Notes under the pieces: generated by a model
What the model saw: the letters and a program-made list of their open reading frames with translations, nothing else
Database searches by the model: none
What the model was told of the DNA's origin: nothing
Shown here: piece after piece, positions 14,740 through 26,458 of the stretch
Numbering within the stretch: the first letter of the stretch is position 1
Layout: every line of letters starts with the position of its first letter
NCBI RefSeq assembly: GCF_946480305.1
Contig: NZ_CAMLJQ010000053.1
Coordinates: forward strand, 1-26,513
Direction of reading: 5' to 3'
From: an uncultured Caldimonas sp.
GTDB lineage: Bacteria; Pseudomonadota; Gammaproteobacteria; Burkholderiales; Burkholderiaceae
Length of the DNA: 26,513 nucleotides
Translations under genes and position numbers: made by a program

Positions 14740-15156
14740 TCACTTGCGGCGGAACTTGCGCAGTGCGGCGATCTGGGCGGCCATGGCCGCGAACTCGCTC
14801 TGGGCCTTGGCGAAGTCGATGTCGCTCTTCGCGTTTTTCATCGCTTCCTCGGCCAGACGCTTGGCTTCAGTCGCCTTGGCTTCGTCGAGGTCCTTGCCGC
14901 GGATCGCGGTGTCGGCCAGCACGGTCACCGCATTCGGCTGCACTTCGAGAATGCCGCCGGCGACGAACACGAACTCTTCCTCACCGTTGTCCGCGCGCTC
15001 GATGCGCACCGCACCCGGCTTGATGCGGGTGATCAGCGGCGTGTGCTGCGGCAGGATGCCCAGCTCGCCCGCTTCGCCCGGCAGCGCGACGAATTTCGCC
15101 TCGCCCGAGAAGATGGATTCTTCCGCCGAGACGACATCGACTTGAATGGTTGCCAT
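14740..15156 (-). CDS. atpC: ATP synthase F1 subunit epsilon
   Basis: Epsilon is part of the central stalk of F1, links gamma to the c-ring and inhibits ATP hydrolysis. The 138-aa product begins [18 protein letters not shown] and has the N-terminal beta-sandwich ([19 protein letters not shown], about 30-50) and a C-terminal helical pair. The true start is ATG 15156 with AAGGA about ten bases ahead; the frame also offers an in-frame TTG six bases earlier. It is last in the atp operon, separated from atpD by 128 bases containing a large imperfect palindrome. Confidence 0.95.
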   Translation of the reverse strand: MATIQVDVVSAEESIFSGEAKFVALPGEAGELGILPQHTPLITRIKPGAVRIERADNGEEEFVFVAGGILEVQPNAVTVLADTAIRGKDLDEAKATEAKRLAEEAMKNAKSDIDFAKAQSEFAAMAAQIAALRKFRRK

Positions 15157-15202
15157 GCTCAACAGTCCTTAGCGTGTAAGAAGGTGCAGAAAGCAAGCAG
15201 TC

Positions 15203-15273
15203 GGCGTCCGGGCCAGGCGCCGCGCACAGCCGTACTTCCTGTACGGCGAGCGCGGCAACGACGCCCGGGCGCC
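15203..15273 (-). promoter_or_regulatory. Large nested hairpin between atpD and atpC
   Basis: Three nested stems are visible: 203-213 with 263-273 (offsets from 15000; 10 of 11 paired), GCCGCGC (15219-15225) with GCGCGGC (15250-15256), and GCCGTAC (15229-15235) with GTACGGC (15241-15247) around a five-base loop. The whole structure spans 71 bases of the untranslated gap. It could slow or partly end transcription, or protect mRNA ends, and so tune epsilon relative to beta. Confidence 0.65.
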
Positions 15274-15284
15274 GAATGCGCCGC

Positions 15285-16700
<1,416 letters not shown>

Positions 16701-16736
16701 TCAATATTCCGTTGGAAGCCTTCGACAGCCGCGCCG

Positions 16737-17606
16737 TCAGACGGCGGCCGCACCGCCGACGATCTCTGCCAATTCCTTGGTGATCGCCGCCTGACGCGTC
16801 TTGTTGTATTCGAGCTTCAGCTCGCTGATCAGGTTGCCCGCGTTGTCGGTTGCAGCCTTCATCGCGACCATGCGAGCCGACTGTTCGGAGGCCATGTTGT
16901 CGGCCACCGCCTGGTACACCAGCGCTTCGACGTAGCGCACCAGCAGTTCGTCGATCACGGTCGGCGCGTCGGGCTCGTAGAGGTAGTCCCACGCGTGGCT
17001 GCCCTTGTCAGCGTGCAGCGTGTCGGCTGCCAGCGGCAGCAACTGCATCACCACCGGCTCCTGCTTCATCGTGTTGATGAAACGGGTGTAGCAGAGGTAG
17101 ACAGCATCCAGCTTGCCTTCGGCGTACTGGTCGAGCAGCGTCTTGACCGGCCCGATGAGCCGGTCGAGATGCGGCTTGTCGCCCAGTTGCGTGACCTGCG
17201 AGACCACCTTCGCGCCGATGCGCCCCAGGAAACCGACACCCTTGTTGCCGATCGCCACGGCCTGCGCCTTCAGGCCCTGGGCTTCCAGTTCCTTCAGCTT
17301 GGCCGTGGTGGCGCGCAGGATGTTGGTGTTCATGCCGCCGCACAAGCCCTTGTCGGTGGTCACCACGATCATGCCGACTTGGCCCGTGCCGCTGTTCTTC
17401 TGCAAGAACGCCGGCCGGTATTCAGGGTTCGCCTGGGCGAGGTTGGCCGTGATGTTGCGCACCTTGTCGGCGTAAGGCCGGGCCGCACGCATGCGGTCCT
17501 GGGCCTTGCGCATCTTCGACGCGGCAACCATTTCCATGGCCTTGGTGATCTTCTTGGTGTTCTCCACCGATTTGATCTTGCCGCGTATTTCCTTGCCTGC
17601 CGCCAT
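16737..17606 (-). CDS. atpG: ATP synthase F1 subunit gamma
   Basis: Gamma is the rotating central shaft. The 289-aa product has both conserved ends: [32 protein letters not shown] and, near the C-terminus, [36 protein letters not shown], plus the central [18 protein letters not shown] stands eight bases before ATG 17606. Length and motifs are normal. Confidence 0.96.
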   Translation of the reverse strand: MAAGKEIRGKIKSVENTKKITKAMEMVAASKMRKAQDRMRAARPYADKVRNITANLAQANPEYRPAFLQKNSGTGQVGMIVVTTDKGLCGGMNTNILRATTAKLKELEAQGLKAQAVAIGNKGVGFLGRIGAKVVSQVTQLGDKPHLDRLIGPVKTLLDQYAEGKLDAVYLCYTRFINTMKQEPVVMQLLPLAADTLHADKGSHAWDYLYEPDAPTVIDELLVRYVEALVYQAVADNMASEQSARMVAMKAATDNAGNLISELKLEYNKTRQAAITKELAEIVGGAAAV

Positions 17607-17631
17607 GACGGGACTCCTTGTTCAGTCGCGG

Positions 17632-19170
<1,539 letters not shown>

Positions 19171-19197
19171 TGCTTGCTCCCAGTCTCGTCCTCGGCC

Positions 19198-19268
19198 CTT
19201 CGGCCGCAACGGCTGTCCGGGTTCACACCCGAATGTCCCTGGGCGGCGCTTGCGCGCTCACACCCAGG
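19198..19268 (-). promoter_or_regulatory. Structured gap between atpH and atpA
   Basis: The 125-base gap holds several small stems, including GGCC-CTTC-GGCC near 19194-19205, CGGGT/ACCCG near 19218-19231, and CCTGGG (19238-19243) with CCCAGG (19263-19268) enclosing a GCG/CGC stem. Most atp intercistronic gaps here are 2-75 bases, so this one is unusually long. It may raise alpha translation by insulating it or act as an RNA processing site. Confidence 0.45.
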
Positions 19269-19295
19269 TCCTACGTACACCCCAGCGGCGCGACC

Positions 19296-19829
19296 TCAGG
19301 CGGTCAGCGCGACCTTCATGCGTTCCAAGCGCGCCTTGACCGAGGTGTCGAGCACCTCGTCGCCGACCACCACGCGCACCCCGCCGATCAGCTCGGGATC
19401 GAGCTCGACGGTGGGCTGCAGCTTGCGGCCGAAGCGCTTCTCGAGCGTCGCAGCGAGCTCCGCCAGCTGGGCCGGCTCGATCGGGAAGGCGCTGTACACC
19501 TTCGCATCGGCCACGCCGGAGCGGGCGTTCTTCAGCGCATGGAACTGCGCGGCGATCTCGGGCAGGGCGACCAGCCGACCGTTGTCGATCAACGCGCGAA
19601 GCAGGTTCTTCGCGTTGTCCGACAGCGGCGTCTTGACCACCGAGACGATCACGTCGAACACCTGCTGCGCCGACACCTTGGGGTTGTCGGCGAACTGCTG
19701 CAGTTGCTCGTCGGATGCCACGGCGGCCAGTTGATCGACCTGGGCTGCCCACTGGTTCAGGTCCCCCTTGCTGGCCACTTCGAAAAGGGCCTCGGCATAG
19801 GGACGCGCGATGGTTGCGAGCTCAGCCAT
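19296..19829 (-). CDS. atpH: ATP synthase F1 subunit delta
   Basis: Delta joins the peripheral stalk to the top of F1. The 177-aa product begins [19 protein letters not shown], the typical N-terminal helix, and ends with [31 protein letters not shown], the conserved C-terminal signature. ATG 19829 is used; an in-frame TTG lies two codons earlier. It begins 2 bases after the atpF stop, so translation is probably coupled. Confidence 0.96.
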   Translation of the reverse strand: MAELATIARPYAEALFEVASKGDLNQWAAQVDQLAAVASDEQLQQFADNPKVSAQQVFDVIVSVVKTPLSDNAKNLLRALIDNGRLVALPEIAAQFHALKNARSGVADAKVYSAFPIEPAQLAELAATLEKRFGRKLQPTVELDPELIGGVRVVVGDEVLDTSVKARLERMKVALTA

Positions 19830-19831
19830 GA

Positions 19832-20302
19832 TCAAAGCTCGGTTTTCAAGCGGTTCAACAGATCGGCGTGCACGCCGGCGTTGACCTCGCGCCTGAGGAT
19901 TTGCTCGGCACCCTTGACGGCCAGCGCGGCCACCTGCGAACGCAGGGCCTCGCGCGCCTGGATCACCTGCTGCTCGGCTTCCGCCTTGGCTTGGGCGATG
20001 ATCTTGGCGCCTTCTTCGTCGGCCCGTTTCTTGGCCTCGTCGATGATGGCTTGCGCACGCTTTTCGGCGTCCGCGATCCGCTTGGTGGACTCTTCGCGGG
20101 TCTGGGCGAGCTGTTCCTCGACGCGCTTGTTGGCTGCGGTCAGCTCCAGCTTGGCCTTGTCGGCCGCGGCCAGGCCGTCGGCAATCTTCTTGGCGCGCTC
20201 ATCGAGCGCCTTCGTGATCGGCGGCCACACGAACTTCATCGTGAACCACCAGAGGATCAGGAAGACGACGATCTGCGCCAACAGCGTTGCGTTCAGATTC
20301 AC
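19832..20302 (-). CDS. atpF: ATP synthase Fo subunit b (GTG start)
   Basis: Subunit b forms the dimeric peripheral stalk. The 156-aa product has one N-terminal membrane helix (about 5-25, [23 protein letters not shown]) followed by a long charged coiled coil. It starts with GTG at 20302, the only start giving the family's N-terminus [10 protein letters not shown], with AGAGAGG about eight bases ahead. Length is normal. Confidence 0.96.
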   Translation of the reverse strand: MNLNATLLAQIVVFLILWWFTMKFVWPPITKALDERAKKIADGLAAADKAKLELTAANKRVEEQLAQTREESTKRIADAEKRAQAIIDEAKKRADEEGAKIIAQAKAEAEQQVIQAREALRSQVAALAVKGAEQILRREVNAGVHADLLNRLKTEL

Positions 20303-20358
20303 GGCTTCGACCTCTCTCGGTTAGAACTTGGAAAGTTGCTTAAGGAGAAAGAGGACGC

Positions 20359-20655
<297 letters not shown>

Positions 20656-20681
20656 CTAGAAACCGGTACTGCAGCGACGCG

Positions 20682-21566
20682 TCAGTGTTTGTCGTGCGCC
20701 TGACCGAGGTACACGAGGGTCAGCATCATGAAGATGAAGGCCTGCAGCGTGATGATCAGGATGTGGAAGATGGCCCAGATGGTGCCGGCGATGACGTGGC
20801 CCGCGAACAGCAGCGAACCACCGAGGGACAGGGCAGCCGCGCCACCGAGCAGCGCGATCAGCATGAACACCAGTTCGCCGGCAAACATGTTGCCGAACAA
20901 CCGCATGCCGTGGGACACGGTGTTTGCGGTGAACTCGATCATCTGCATGATGAAGTTGACCGGTGCCAGCACGATGGCCATGACGCCGTGGCCATGGAAG
21001 GGTGCGGAGAAGAGTTCCTTCACCCAGCCGCCGGCGCCCTTGATCTTGATGTTGTAGTAGATGCGGGCGAGCAGCACGGTGATCGCGAGGCCCAGCGTGA
21101 TCGACAGGTCGGCGGTCGGCACGACGCGCATGTAGGCGTGGTGCGGGTCGCCGCCGGTGGCGCCGTAGATGCCTTCCCAGATGCGCGGGATCAGGTCGAC
21201 CGGCAACAGGTCCATGGCGTTCATCAGGAAGATCCAGACGAACACGCTCAATGCCAGCGGGGCGATCGCGCGGCGCGACGCTTCGTTGTGGATGATGCCC
21301 TTGGCCTGGGTGTCGACCATCTCGACGATCATCTCGACCAGGCCCTGCATGCGACCCGGCACGCCGGAGGTGGCCGCCTTGGCGACACGCCACAGGAACA
21401 GGCTGCCGATCACGCCGAGAACAATGGCCCAGAACAGCGAGTCCAGCTTGAGCACCGGCTCGCTCAACGAAAAGTTGACGATGCCTTCCTGCGTGCGGTT
21501 CTGGAAATGCTCCAGGTGGTGCTGGATGTATTCACCCGGGGTCGGTCCTTGTCCTGCGGCAGCCAT
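20682..21566 (-). CDS. atpB: ATP synthase Fo subunit a
   Basis: Subunit a supplies the proton half-channels beside the c-ring. The 294-aa product has several membrane helices and the key segment SHGMRLFGNMFAGELVFMLIA, whose arginine faces the c-ring carboxylate. Amino end and length agree with betaproteobacterial homologues. Only a weak GAGAG precedes ATG 21566. It lies 22 bases after atpI. Confidence 0.96.
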   Translation of the reverse strand: MAAAGQGPTPGEYIQHHLEHFQNRTQEGIVNFSLSEPVLKLDSLFWAIVLGVIGSLFLWRVAKAATSGVPGRMQGLVEMIVEMVDTQAKGIIHNEASRRAIAPLALSVFVWIFLMNAMDLLPVDLIPRIWEGIYGATGGDPHHAYMRVVPTADLSITLGLAITVLLARIYYNIKIKGAGGWVKELFSAPFHGHGVMAIVLAPVNFIMQMIEFTANTVSHGMRLFGNMFAGELVFMLIALLGGAAALSLGGSLLFAGHVIAGTIWAIFHILIITLQAFIFMMLTLVYLGQAHDKH

Positions 21567-21588
21567 CGGTTTTTCTCTCGAACTGTCG

Positions 21589-22083
21589 TTATGACGTTTG
21601 TTTCGCCTGACCCCGCCTCATCAGCAAGGTCAGCCAACTGACTTTCATGCACACGACCATCGTGACCAGCAACGCCGGCCAGCTCAGATCGGGCACCACC
21701 TTTACGGCCGCCACCAGCATGGCGACGGCCAACGCAATCTTCAGGGACTCCCAGAACAGGAACCCGAACACGGCTGCGCCGGGACTGGCCCTGGAAATCC
21801 GGCTGGTCAGCCCGCGAGCCATCAAGGCCCCCGGGAGCACCACGGCGGCGGCACCATACAGCGCCGACCAACCCGCCCCACCCTCACGCGTGACGGCAAA
21901 CCACAAGGCCGCCACCACCACGCCGGTCACGGCTTGCACCGCGACCACCCGCCAGGGTGAGAGCGGCGGGTGTTGCGACATCAAGGCCTGCGCCTCGTCT
22001 CGGCTCAGGGGCTTGAAAGCCGCTTCTTCGTCCGCATCTGTGCGCGTATCCGGGTCACCATGGTCGGCATGTTTTGCGGTCAT
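21589..22083 (-). CDS. atpI: ATP synthase subunit I
   Basis: AtpI is a small membrane protein that helps c-ring assembly and is the usual first gene of the operon. The 164-aa product has an acidic soluble N-terminus (1-40), then four hydrophobic stretches (about 46-64, 73-90, 104-126, 134-154). It is longer than many AtpI proteins because of the N-terminal extension containing LSRDEAQALMSQHPPLSPWRV, a feature I recall in Burkholderiales. The start is ATG 22083, 32 bases downstream of the predicted transcription start. Confidence 0.88.
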   Translation of the reverse strand: MTAKHADHGDPDTRTDADEEAAFKPLSRDEAQALMSQHPPLSPWRVVAVQAVTGVVVAALWFAVTREGGAGWSALYGAAAVVLPGALMARGLTSRISRASPGAAVFGFLFWESLKIALAVAMLVAAVKVVPDLSWPALLVTMVVCMKVSWLTLLMRRGQAKQTS

Positions 22084-22121
22084 GGCGCTCGGTTACGGGC
22101 TGGTTGCGGCAAATCCGCGGG

Positions 22122-22127
22122 ATTATA
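22122..22127 (-). promoter_or_regulatory. -10 box TATAAT of the atp operon promoter
   Basis: On the minus strand the perfect -10 hexamer TATAAT lies 39 bases before the atpI start. The -35 region about 17 bases upstream (GCGGAC) matches the consensus poorly, so an activator or a strong -10 dependence is possible. No other promoter-like sequence stands out ahead of the operon. Confidence 0.6.
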
Positions 22128-22301
22128 CGTGGAAACCCGCACCGGTCCGCTAGCCTGTCAGACAGCTTTCGCCAAGGCGCTTTCACATCCTCGATCAAGT
22201 GCTCTCTCACACCGCTCGCAGCACAGGTGTTGATCGGCGACAAGCGCGGCGCGGACTCGGGATTTACATATGCCGGGCCGCCTCGTGAGAGGATTCGCGC
22301 C

Positions 22302-22847
22302 ATGACATCGATGAAGGAACTGCTGGCGCGGCGATTGAAGGATCAGTTGCCGCGGCGCGAAGAGCTCGCTCGCAGCCGCTGGTTGCGCCCTGTCTCGCAA
22401 CGACTGCTGGCGCCCGAACTGTGGCGCATGCGCGGTGAAACCGTCGCGCGCGGCGTGGCCGTGGGTGTGTTCTGGGCCTTCATCATTCCGTTCGCGCAGA
22501 TCCTGTTTGCCACGCTGCACTGCGTCTGGTGGCGCGGCAACATCCCGGTGGCAGCGGCCATCACCTTCGTGACCAACCCGCTCACCGTCGGTGGCTGGCT
22601 GTGGCTGGCCTATCAGGTGGGCAGCCTGATCGTGCAGGCGCCGCCACCGCTCGTGCCGGCCGAAGACGTCGGCTTGATGGGCTGGCTGCACGCGATCGGC
22701 GTGCCCGCCCTCGTCGGCATGGCGCTGTTCGCGGTGGTGGGTGCGGGGCTGGGCTACGTGGGCGTGAAGATGATGTGGCGCTGGAAGCTGTCGCGGCGCC
22801 TGCGCGAACGCACGCAGCGCCGCGCCACGACGCGCTACCCGGCGTAG
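22302..22847 (+). CDS. DUF2062 membrane protein
   Basis: The 181-aa product belongs to the DUF2062 family: a basic N-terminus, RGETVARGVAVGVFWAFIIPFAQ (44-66), the TNPLT motif at 91-95, and further membrane segments (about 84-112 and 130-160), ending in an arginine-rich tail. No reaction is known for the family. GAGAGGA precedes ATG 22302 by eight bases; ATG 22311 is a possible later start. It is divergent from the atp operon and overlaps the convergent lactonase gene by 13 bases at its 3' end. Confidence 0.88.
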   Translation: MTSMKELLARRLKDQLPRREELARSRWLRPVSQRLLAPELWRMRGETVARGVAVGVFWAFIIPFAQILFATLHCVWWRGNIPVAAAITFVTNPLTVGGWLWLAYQVGSLIVQAPPPLVPAEDVGLMGWLHAIGVPALVGMALFAVVGAGLGYVGVKMMWRWKLSRRLRERTQRRATTRYPA

Positions 22848-23749
22848 GTGTTGGCCGGCAGGCCCGGCACTTCCACCCGCATCTGCAACACGCAGCCCGC
22901 CCACGGTTGCGCAGCCAGTTCGTCGGCCGGGCGCTTCTCGCGGGAGGTGGTGATGTAGAGCGTCTTCAGGTCGGCGCCACCGAAGCACGGCATGGTGGCG
23001 CAACGCACCGGCAGACGCACCTCGCGCAGCAGCCTGCCTTCGGGGGACAACTGCAGCAGGCGCGAGCCTTCGAACATCGCCACCCAGTAGTTGCCTTGCG
23101 TATCCACCGCAGCACCGTCAGGCCGCCCGCCATAGGTGTCGAGCGACTGGCCGTCGCGCTTGCGCTCGAAACTCGCGAAGACCCGACGCTGCGATGCCTC
23201 GCCGGTGACCGGATCGAAGTCCATCGCGAAGATCGTGTGGCTGGTCGTGTCGCTCCAGTACATGGTGCGACCGTCAGGGCTCCAGCCGAGACCGTTGGAC
23301 ACGGTAGCGCCATCTGCCTGCCGGGTCAGCTGGCCCTGGGGATCGAGCCGATAGAGCGCCGCCAGCGCCGGTGTGCGGGGCTCGTAGATGGTGCCGCACC
23401 AGAAGCGGCCGCCGGGGTCGCACTTGCCGTCGTTGAACCGCTCGGTCGCCGGCTCGTAAGGCGGTGCCGCGATCCCGGTGCGACGACCGGTCGCCGGGTC
23501 GAAGCGCCACACGCCGTCGCGCATCGCCAGGATGAGCGTTCCGCCCGTGGCTGGCGCACAGCACGCCACGTCGGTATCGAAGGCCCAGGTGTCGAGCGCC
23601 TGGGTCACCGGGTCGAAGCGATGCAGCTTGTGGCCGGGAATGTCGCAGTAGTACAGCACCTGCTCGATGGGGTGCCACATCGGCGACTCGCCGAGCAGCG
23701 CAGGCTGCTCGACGGCGACAGTGACTTCGTACGCTTGCCCCGCGCTCAT
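22835..23749 (-). CDS. SMP-30/gluconolactonase family sugar lactonase
   Basis: Members hydrolyse aldonolactones to aldonic acids with one bound metal ion. The 304-aa beta-propeller shows the metal ligands expected from human SMP-30: E21 in LGESPMWH, N152 in SNGLGWSPDG and D211 in GRPDGAAVD, plus N106 in RFNDGKCDPGGRFWCGT. No signal peptide is present. Its start overlaps the stop of the epimerase gene by four bases (ATGA), so they are translationally coupled. Substrate sugar cannot be read from the sequence. Confidence 0.92.
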   Translation of the reverse strand: MSAGQAYEVTVAVEQPALLGESPMWHPIEQVLYYCDIPGHKLHRFDPVTQALDTWAFDTDVACCAPATGGTLILAMRDGVWRFDPATGRRTGIAAPPYEPATERFNDGKCDPGGRFWCGTIYEPRTPALAALYRLDPQGQLTRQADGATVSNGLGWSPDGRTMYWSDTTSHTIFAMDFDPVTGEASQRRVFASFERKRDGQSLDTYGGRPDGAAVDTQGNYWVAMFEGSRLLQLSPEGRLLREVRLPVRCATMPCFGGADLKTLYITTSREKRPADELAAQPWAGCVLQMRVEVPGLPANTYAG

Positions 23750-24612
23750 GCGTGGACCTCCTGGATGTTGAGTTTCATGGTGGCAGACAGCGAGGCTCCC
23801 GGCGCCAGCACCGCCACGCCGTGCTGTTCGGGCTCCGGCATGTTCAATGCGTTGTTGACGTGGCTCACCGGTTCGACGGCGAAGTGCTCGCGCAGCGGCG
23901 GCGTGTAGACCACCAGGTACGGCAGCGGCGACGTGAGTTGCAGCGAGAACTTCTCGTCACGGATGCGCACGGTTCCCTGCCACCCGGTGAAGCAGTTGTC
24001 GAAATCAAGATACGCGACGTCGGCATCGATGCCTGCCTGGGGCACGTGCCGCACCGGCAGCAAGGTCTCATCGGCGTCCCAGCGGCCCGACAGCTCGGCA
24101 TGCAGGCGGCTGCGCGAGCGCTTGGGGAAGAACGGATGCCAGCCGAGCCCTGCCGGCGCCGGTTCGGCTGCCGTGTTCACGATCTGCAGCGAGAGCGCGA
24201 GCCCTTGCGCATCAAGGGCCATGCGTTGCGTCACCTCGAAGGCAAACGGCCAGGCTTCGTCACCCGGGTGCTGCAGCCGCAACTCGGCATGGCCCTCGTC
24301 GCTGGAAAGCACCTGCCAGGCACGGTACAGGCCCACGCCGTGCAGCGCGTGCGGGCCGTCGTCATGGACACTTCGAGCCAGCTCCACCTGGCGCCCGGCC
24401 CACGGGAAGCGGGCATGCTCGATGCGGTTCGAATAAGGCACGAGCGGGTAGCAGGCCGCGAGGCGGACGTTGTCGAGCATGGACGGCTCGGTCGAGCGCA
24501 GCACGGGGACGTCGTGGTGCCACAAGCCGGCGATCGAGCCGCCGAGGTCAGGCCGTACGGCCAGGCGCAGCGCGCCGGCTCGCAGTTCGAGCGTGGGAGG
24601 TGTGGGTGTCAT
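23746..24612 (-). CDS. Aldose 1-epimerase family protein
   Basis: Members interconvert alpha and beta anomers of aldoses. The 288-aa product has the catalytic residues expected for the galactose mutarotase fold: N62-R63 in SNRIEHARF, H91 in LHGVGLYRAW, H159 in GWHPFF and E247 in FAVEPVSH. The start ATG 24612 is chosen over an upstream in-frame codon since the family sequence begins there; no strong Shine-Dalgarno sequence is seen. It lies 70 bases after the aldolase gene and overlaps the lactonase gene, suggesting a pathway in which the anomer is set before oxidation to a lactone. Confidence 0.9.
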   Translation of the reverse strand: MTPTPPTLELRAGALRLAVRPDLGGSIAGLWHHDVPVLRSTEPSMLDNVRLAACYPLVPYSNRIEHARFPWAGRQVELARSVHDDGPHALHGVGLYRAWQVLSSDEGHAELRLQHPGDEAWPFAFEVTQRMALDAQGLALSLQIVNTAAEPAPAGLGWHPFFPKRSRSRLHAELSGRWDADETLLPVRHVPQAGIDADVAYLDFDNCFTGWQGTVRIRDEKFSLQLTSPLPYLVVYTPPLREHFAVEPVSHVNNALNMPEPEQHGVAVLAPGASLSATMKLNIQEVHA

Positions 24613-24682
24613 GAAGGCAGAGCCTGTTCTGAAGGCCAAGGGCGGATGCTAAGGGCGTACCTCGCTGTAACCGGCGGGCTGT

Positions 24683-25507
24683 TCAGACGCCGCTGGCTGC
24701 CGCGCCCGTCAACGTGCCGGCGGTGACCGAATGGACGATGTCGACGTCCTGCGTCTTCAATGCCGACAACGCCGCGGTGGCACCGCGCATCATGAGGCCG
24801 AGGTCGGATGCGACGCCGACAAAATCGAAACCGATCGCACGGTACTGGGCGACCGCATCCGGCGTGCCGCCGACGGTGCCGATCGGCATGCCCAGCCGCT
24901 TGCAGCACTGCACTGCACGGCTCATGGCGTCGAGCACGCTCGGGTGCGCGGGATGGCCCAGGTGCCCCATCGCGGCGGACAGGTCCGCGGGCCCGACGAA
25001 CACCGCATCGACGCCTTCGACCGCCGCGATCGATTCCACCACCCGGCAGGCATCGGGCGTCTCGATCTGCACGATGGTGCAGATGCCGCTGTTGGCGTGC
25101 GTGAGGTAGTGCGGGTTCATGCCGTACCGGCTCGCCCGGCTCATGCCGACCACCCCCCGCACGCCGTGGGGCGGGTAGCGGGTGGCGGCCACCGCTGAGC
25201 GAGCCTGTTCGGCGTCCTGCACGAAGGGGAACATCACCGTGGTGGCACCCGCATCGAGCACGCGCTTGACCACGACCGGTTCGTTCCACGGCACGCGCAC
25301 CACCGGCACGAGGCGGGTCGACGAGACCGCCTGCAGCAAGTGCACGATGTCCATCGTGTCGGCGGGCGCGTGCTCCATGTCGAGCACGGCCCACTCGAAC
25401 CCCGCGTGGCCGATCGCCTCGGCCACGATGGGGTCGGCGGACAGGATCCAGGTGCCGACCGGCGGGTGGCTGCCGGCGGATTTCAGCAGATGCTTGAAGG
25501 GGTTCAT
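24683..25507 (-). CDS. HpcH/HpaI-type class II 2-keto-3-deoxy-acid aldolase
   Basis: These metal-dependent aldolases split 2-keto-3-deoxy acids into pyruvate and an aldehyde. The 274-aa product has H46 in VLDMEHAPAD, R71 in VVRVPWNE, the metal ligands E149 (QIETPDA) and D175 (VGPADLSAAMG), and the PPHGVRGV segment. By similarity it could be a 2-keto-3-deoxy-L-rhamnonate, 2-dehydro-3-deoxyglucarate or 4-hydroxy-2-oxoheptanedioate aldolase; the neighbours (epimerase, lactonase) favour a sugar-acid pathway. AGGAGGA precedes ATG 25507 by about five bases. Confidence 0.9.
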   Translation of the reverse strand: MNPFKHLLKSAGSHPPVGTWILSADPIVAEAIGHAGFEWAVLDMEHAPADTMDIVHLLQAVSSTRLVPVVRVPWNEPVVVKRVLDAGATTVMFPFVQDAEQARSAVAATRYPPHGVRGVVGMSRASRYGMNPHYLTHANSGICTIVQIETPDACRVVESIAAVEGVDAVFVGPADLSAAMGHLGHPAHPSVLDAMSRAVQCCKRLGMPIGTVGGTPDAVAQYRAIGFDFVGVASDLGLMMRGATAALSALKTQDVDIVHSVTAGTLTGAAASGV

Positions 25508-25636
25508 CGAGTCCTCCTGCTGGTGGCGATCGGGGCATCGTCGCGCGTGGGTCGCGGGCGTCCATCAAGGGAAACCCTCGCCGCGGGGTGCGGCGTCGAT
25601 GCAGCAGGTTTCGCGCCCGCGGTGGCGCCCCCGCCT

Positions 25637-26128
25637 TCAGTCGAGCACGACCTTCAGGTAGTGGGCGCCCGGCAGCGGGTTGTAGTAGTAGGGCGGAATG
25701 TCCTCGAAGCCGAGCGTCACGTAGAGCGAACGGGCCGCTTCCATTTCGTCGAGCGTGTCGAGCAGCATCACCGAGTAGCCGCTGCGGCGGGCGTCGTCGA
25801 TCAGGGATTGAGCGATCGTGCGACCCAGGCCGAAGCGCCGGAACGGCTTGCGCACGTACAGCCGCTTCATCTCGCAGGCGTTGGCGTAGTCGACGTCGGT
25901 GATCGGCCGGAAGCCCCCGCAGCCGGCCAGTTCCTCGTCGACGAACGCCAGCAGCAGCCGCCCGCCGGGTGCAGCGTAGTCCCCCGGCAGGCCGGCCAGT
26001 TCGCCCTCGAAGTCCTGGAAGCCCAGGTCCACGCCGAGCGACAGCGCGTACTCGCGGAAGATCTCCCGCGTCGCGTCGAACAGTGCGGGGGTGTCGGGCG
26101 TAACGAGTCGGACCTGGGGAGATTCCAT
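25637..26128 (-). CDS. GNAT family N-acetyltransferase
   Basis: The 163-aa product has the GNAT fold, with the acetyl-CoA binding motif A at about 87-105 (MKRLYVRKPFRRFGLG, RxxGxG form at 97-102) and ARSLYVTLGFEDIPPYYYNPLPGAHYLK near the C-terminus, typical of GNAT proteins of the kind annotated as putative acetyltransferases in many genomes. The acceptor is unknown. The start is ATG 26128; no clear Shine-Dalgarno sequence is seen. It lies 129 bases upstream of the aldolase gene on the same strand and may be a separate transcript. Confidence 0.88.
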   Translation of the reverse strand: MESPQVRLVTPDTPALFDATREIFREYALSLGVDLGFQDFEGELAGLPGDYAAPGGRLLLAFVDEELAGCGGFRPITDVDYANACEMKRLYVRKPFRRFGLGRTIAQSLIDDARRSGYSVMLLDTLDEMEAARSLYVTLGFEDIPPYYYNPLPGAHYLKVVLD

Positions 26129-26346
26129 CAGACGTGAGAAGCGGGCGCGATCCGGGGTGAAGCCCGAAGTCTAACGAGTCACCAGCCACGTGGTGAGCCC
26201 GGCGCACGCCGCGAAGACGGCATCGCCCGGGTCGAGTCCACGTTCGGCGCAGCTGCACAGAGCTGCAGGGCCGGCCAAGACGAATACCGCGCGCAGCAGG
26301 AGGCCCGGTTGCAGGAGCGGTCCGCAATGCGACCGTGCTTGTTTTG

Positions 26347-26401
26347 GCTTCAGCCTGCGGCTGACTCGGCGATGCCGAGCACGACCCTGCGGGTCCTGGC
26401 G
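26347..26401. repeat. 55-bp structured repeat, copy 1
   Basis: Identical to 26459-26513. It consists of three consecutive small hairpins, each with a three-base loop: CAGCC-TGC-GGCTG (26351-26363), CTCGGC-GAT-GCCGAG (26365-26379) and GACCC-TGC-GGGTC (26383-26395). The 57-base spacer to copy 2 holds a fourth, TTGCCC-TAC-GGGCAA (26424-26438), and an inverted pair CTCATTT (26402-26408)/AAATGAG (26437-26443). Confidence 0.85.
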
Positions 26402-26458
26402 CTCATTTTGGTGATCACGTCACTTGCCCTACGGGCAAATGAGTGCTCCCCCAGAAGA

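Noticed and set aside
26190..26414. 74-codon plus-strand frame at the right end
   Set aside because: Arginine/serine-rich translation crossing the hairpin repeat, without a ribosome binding site or domain.
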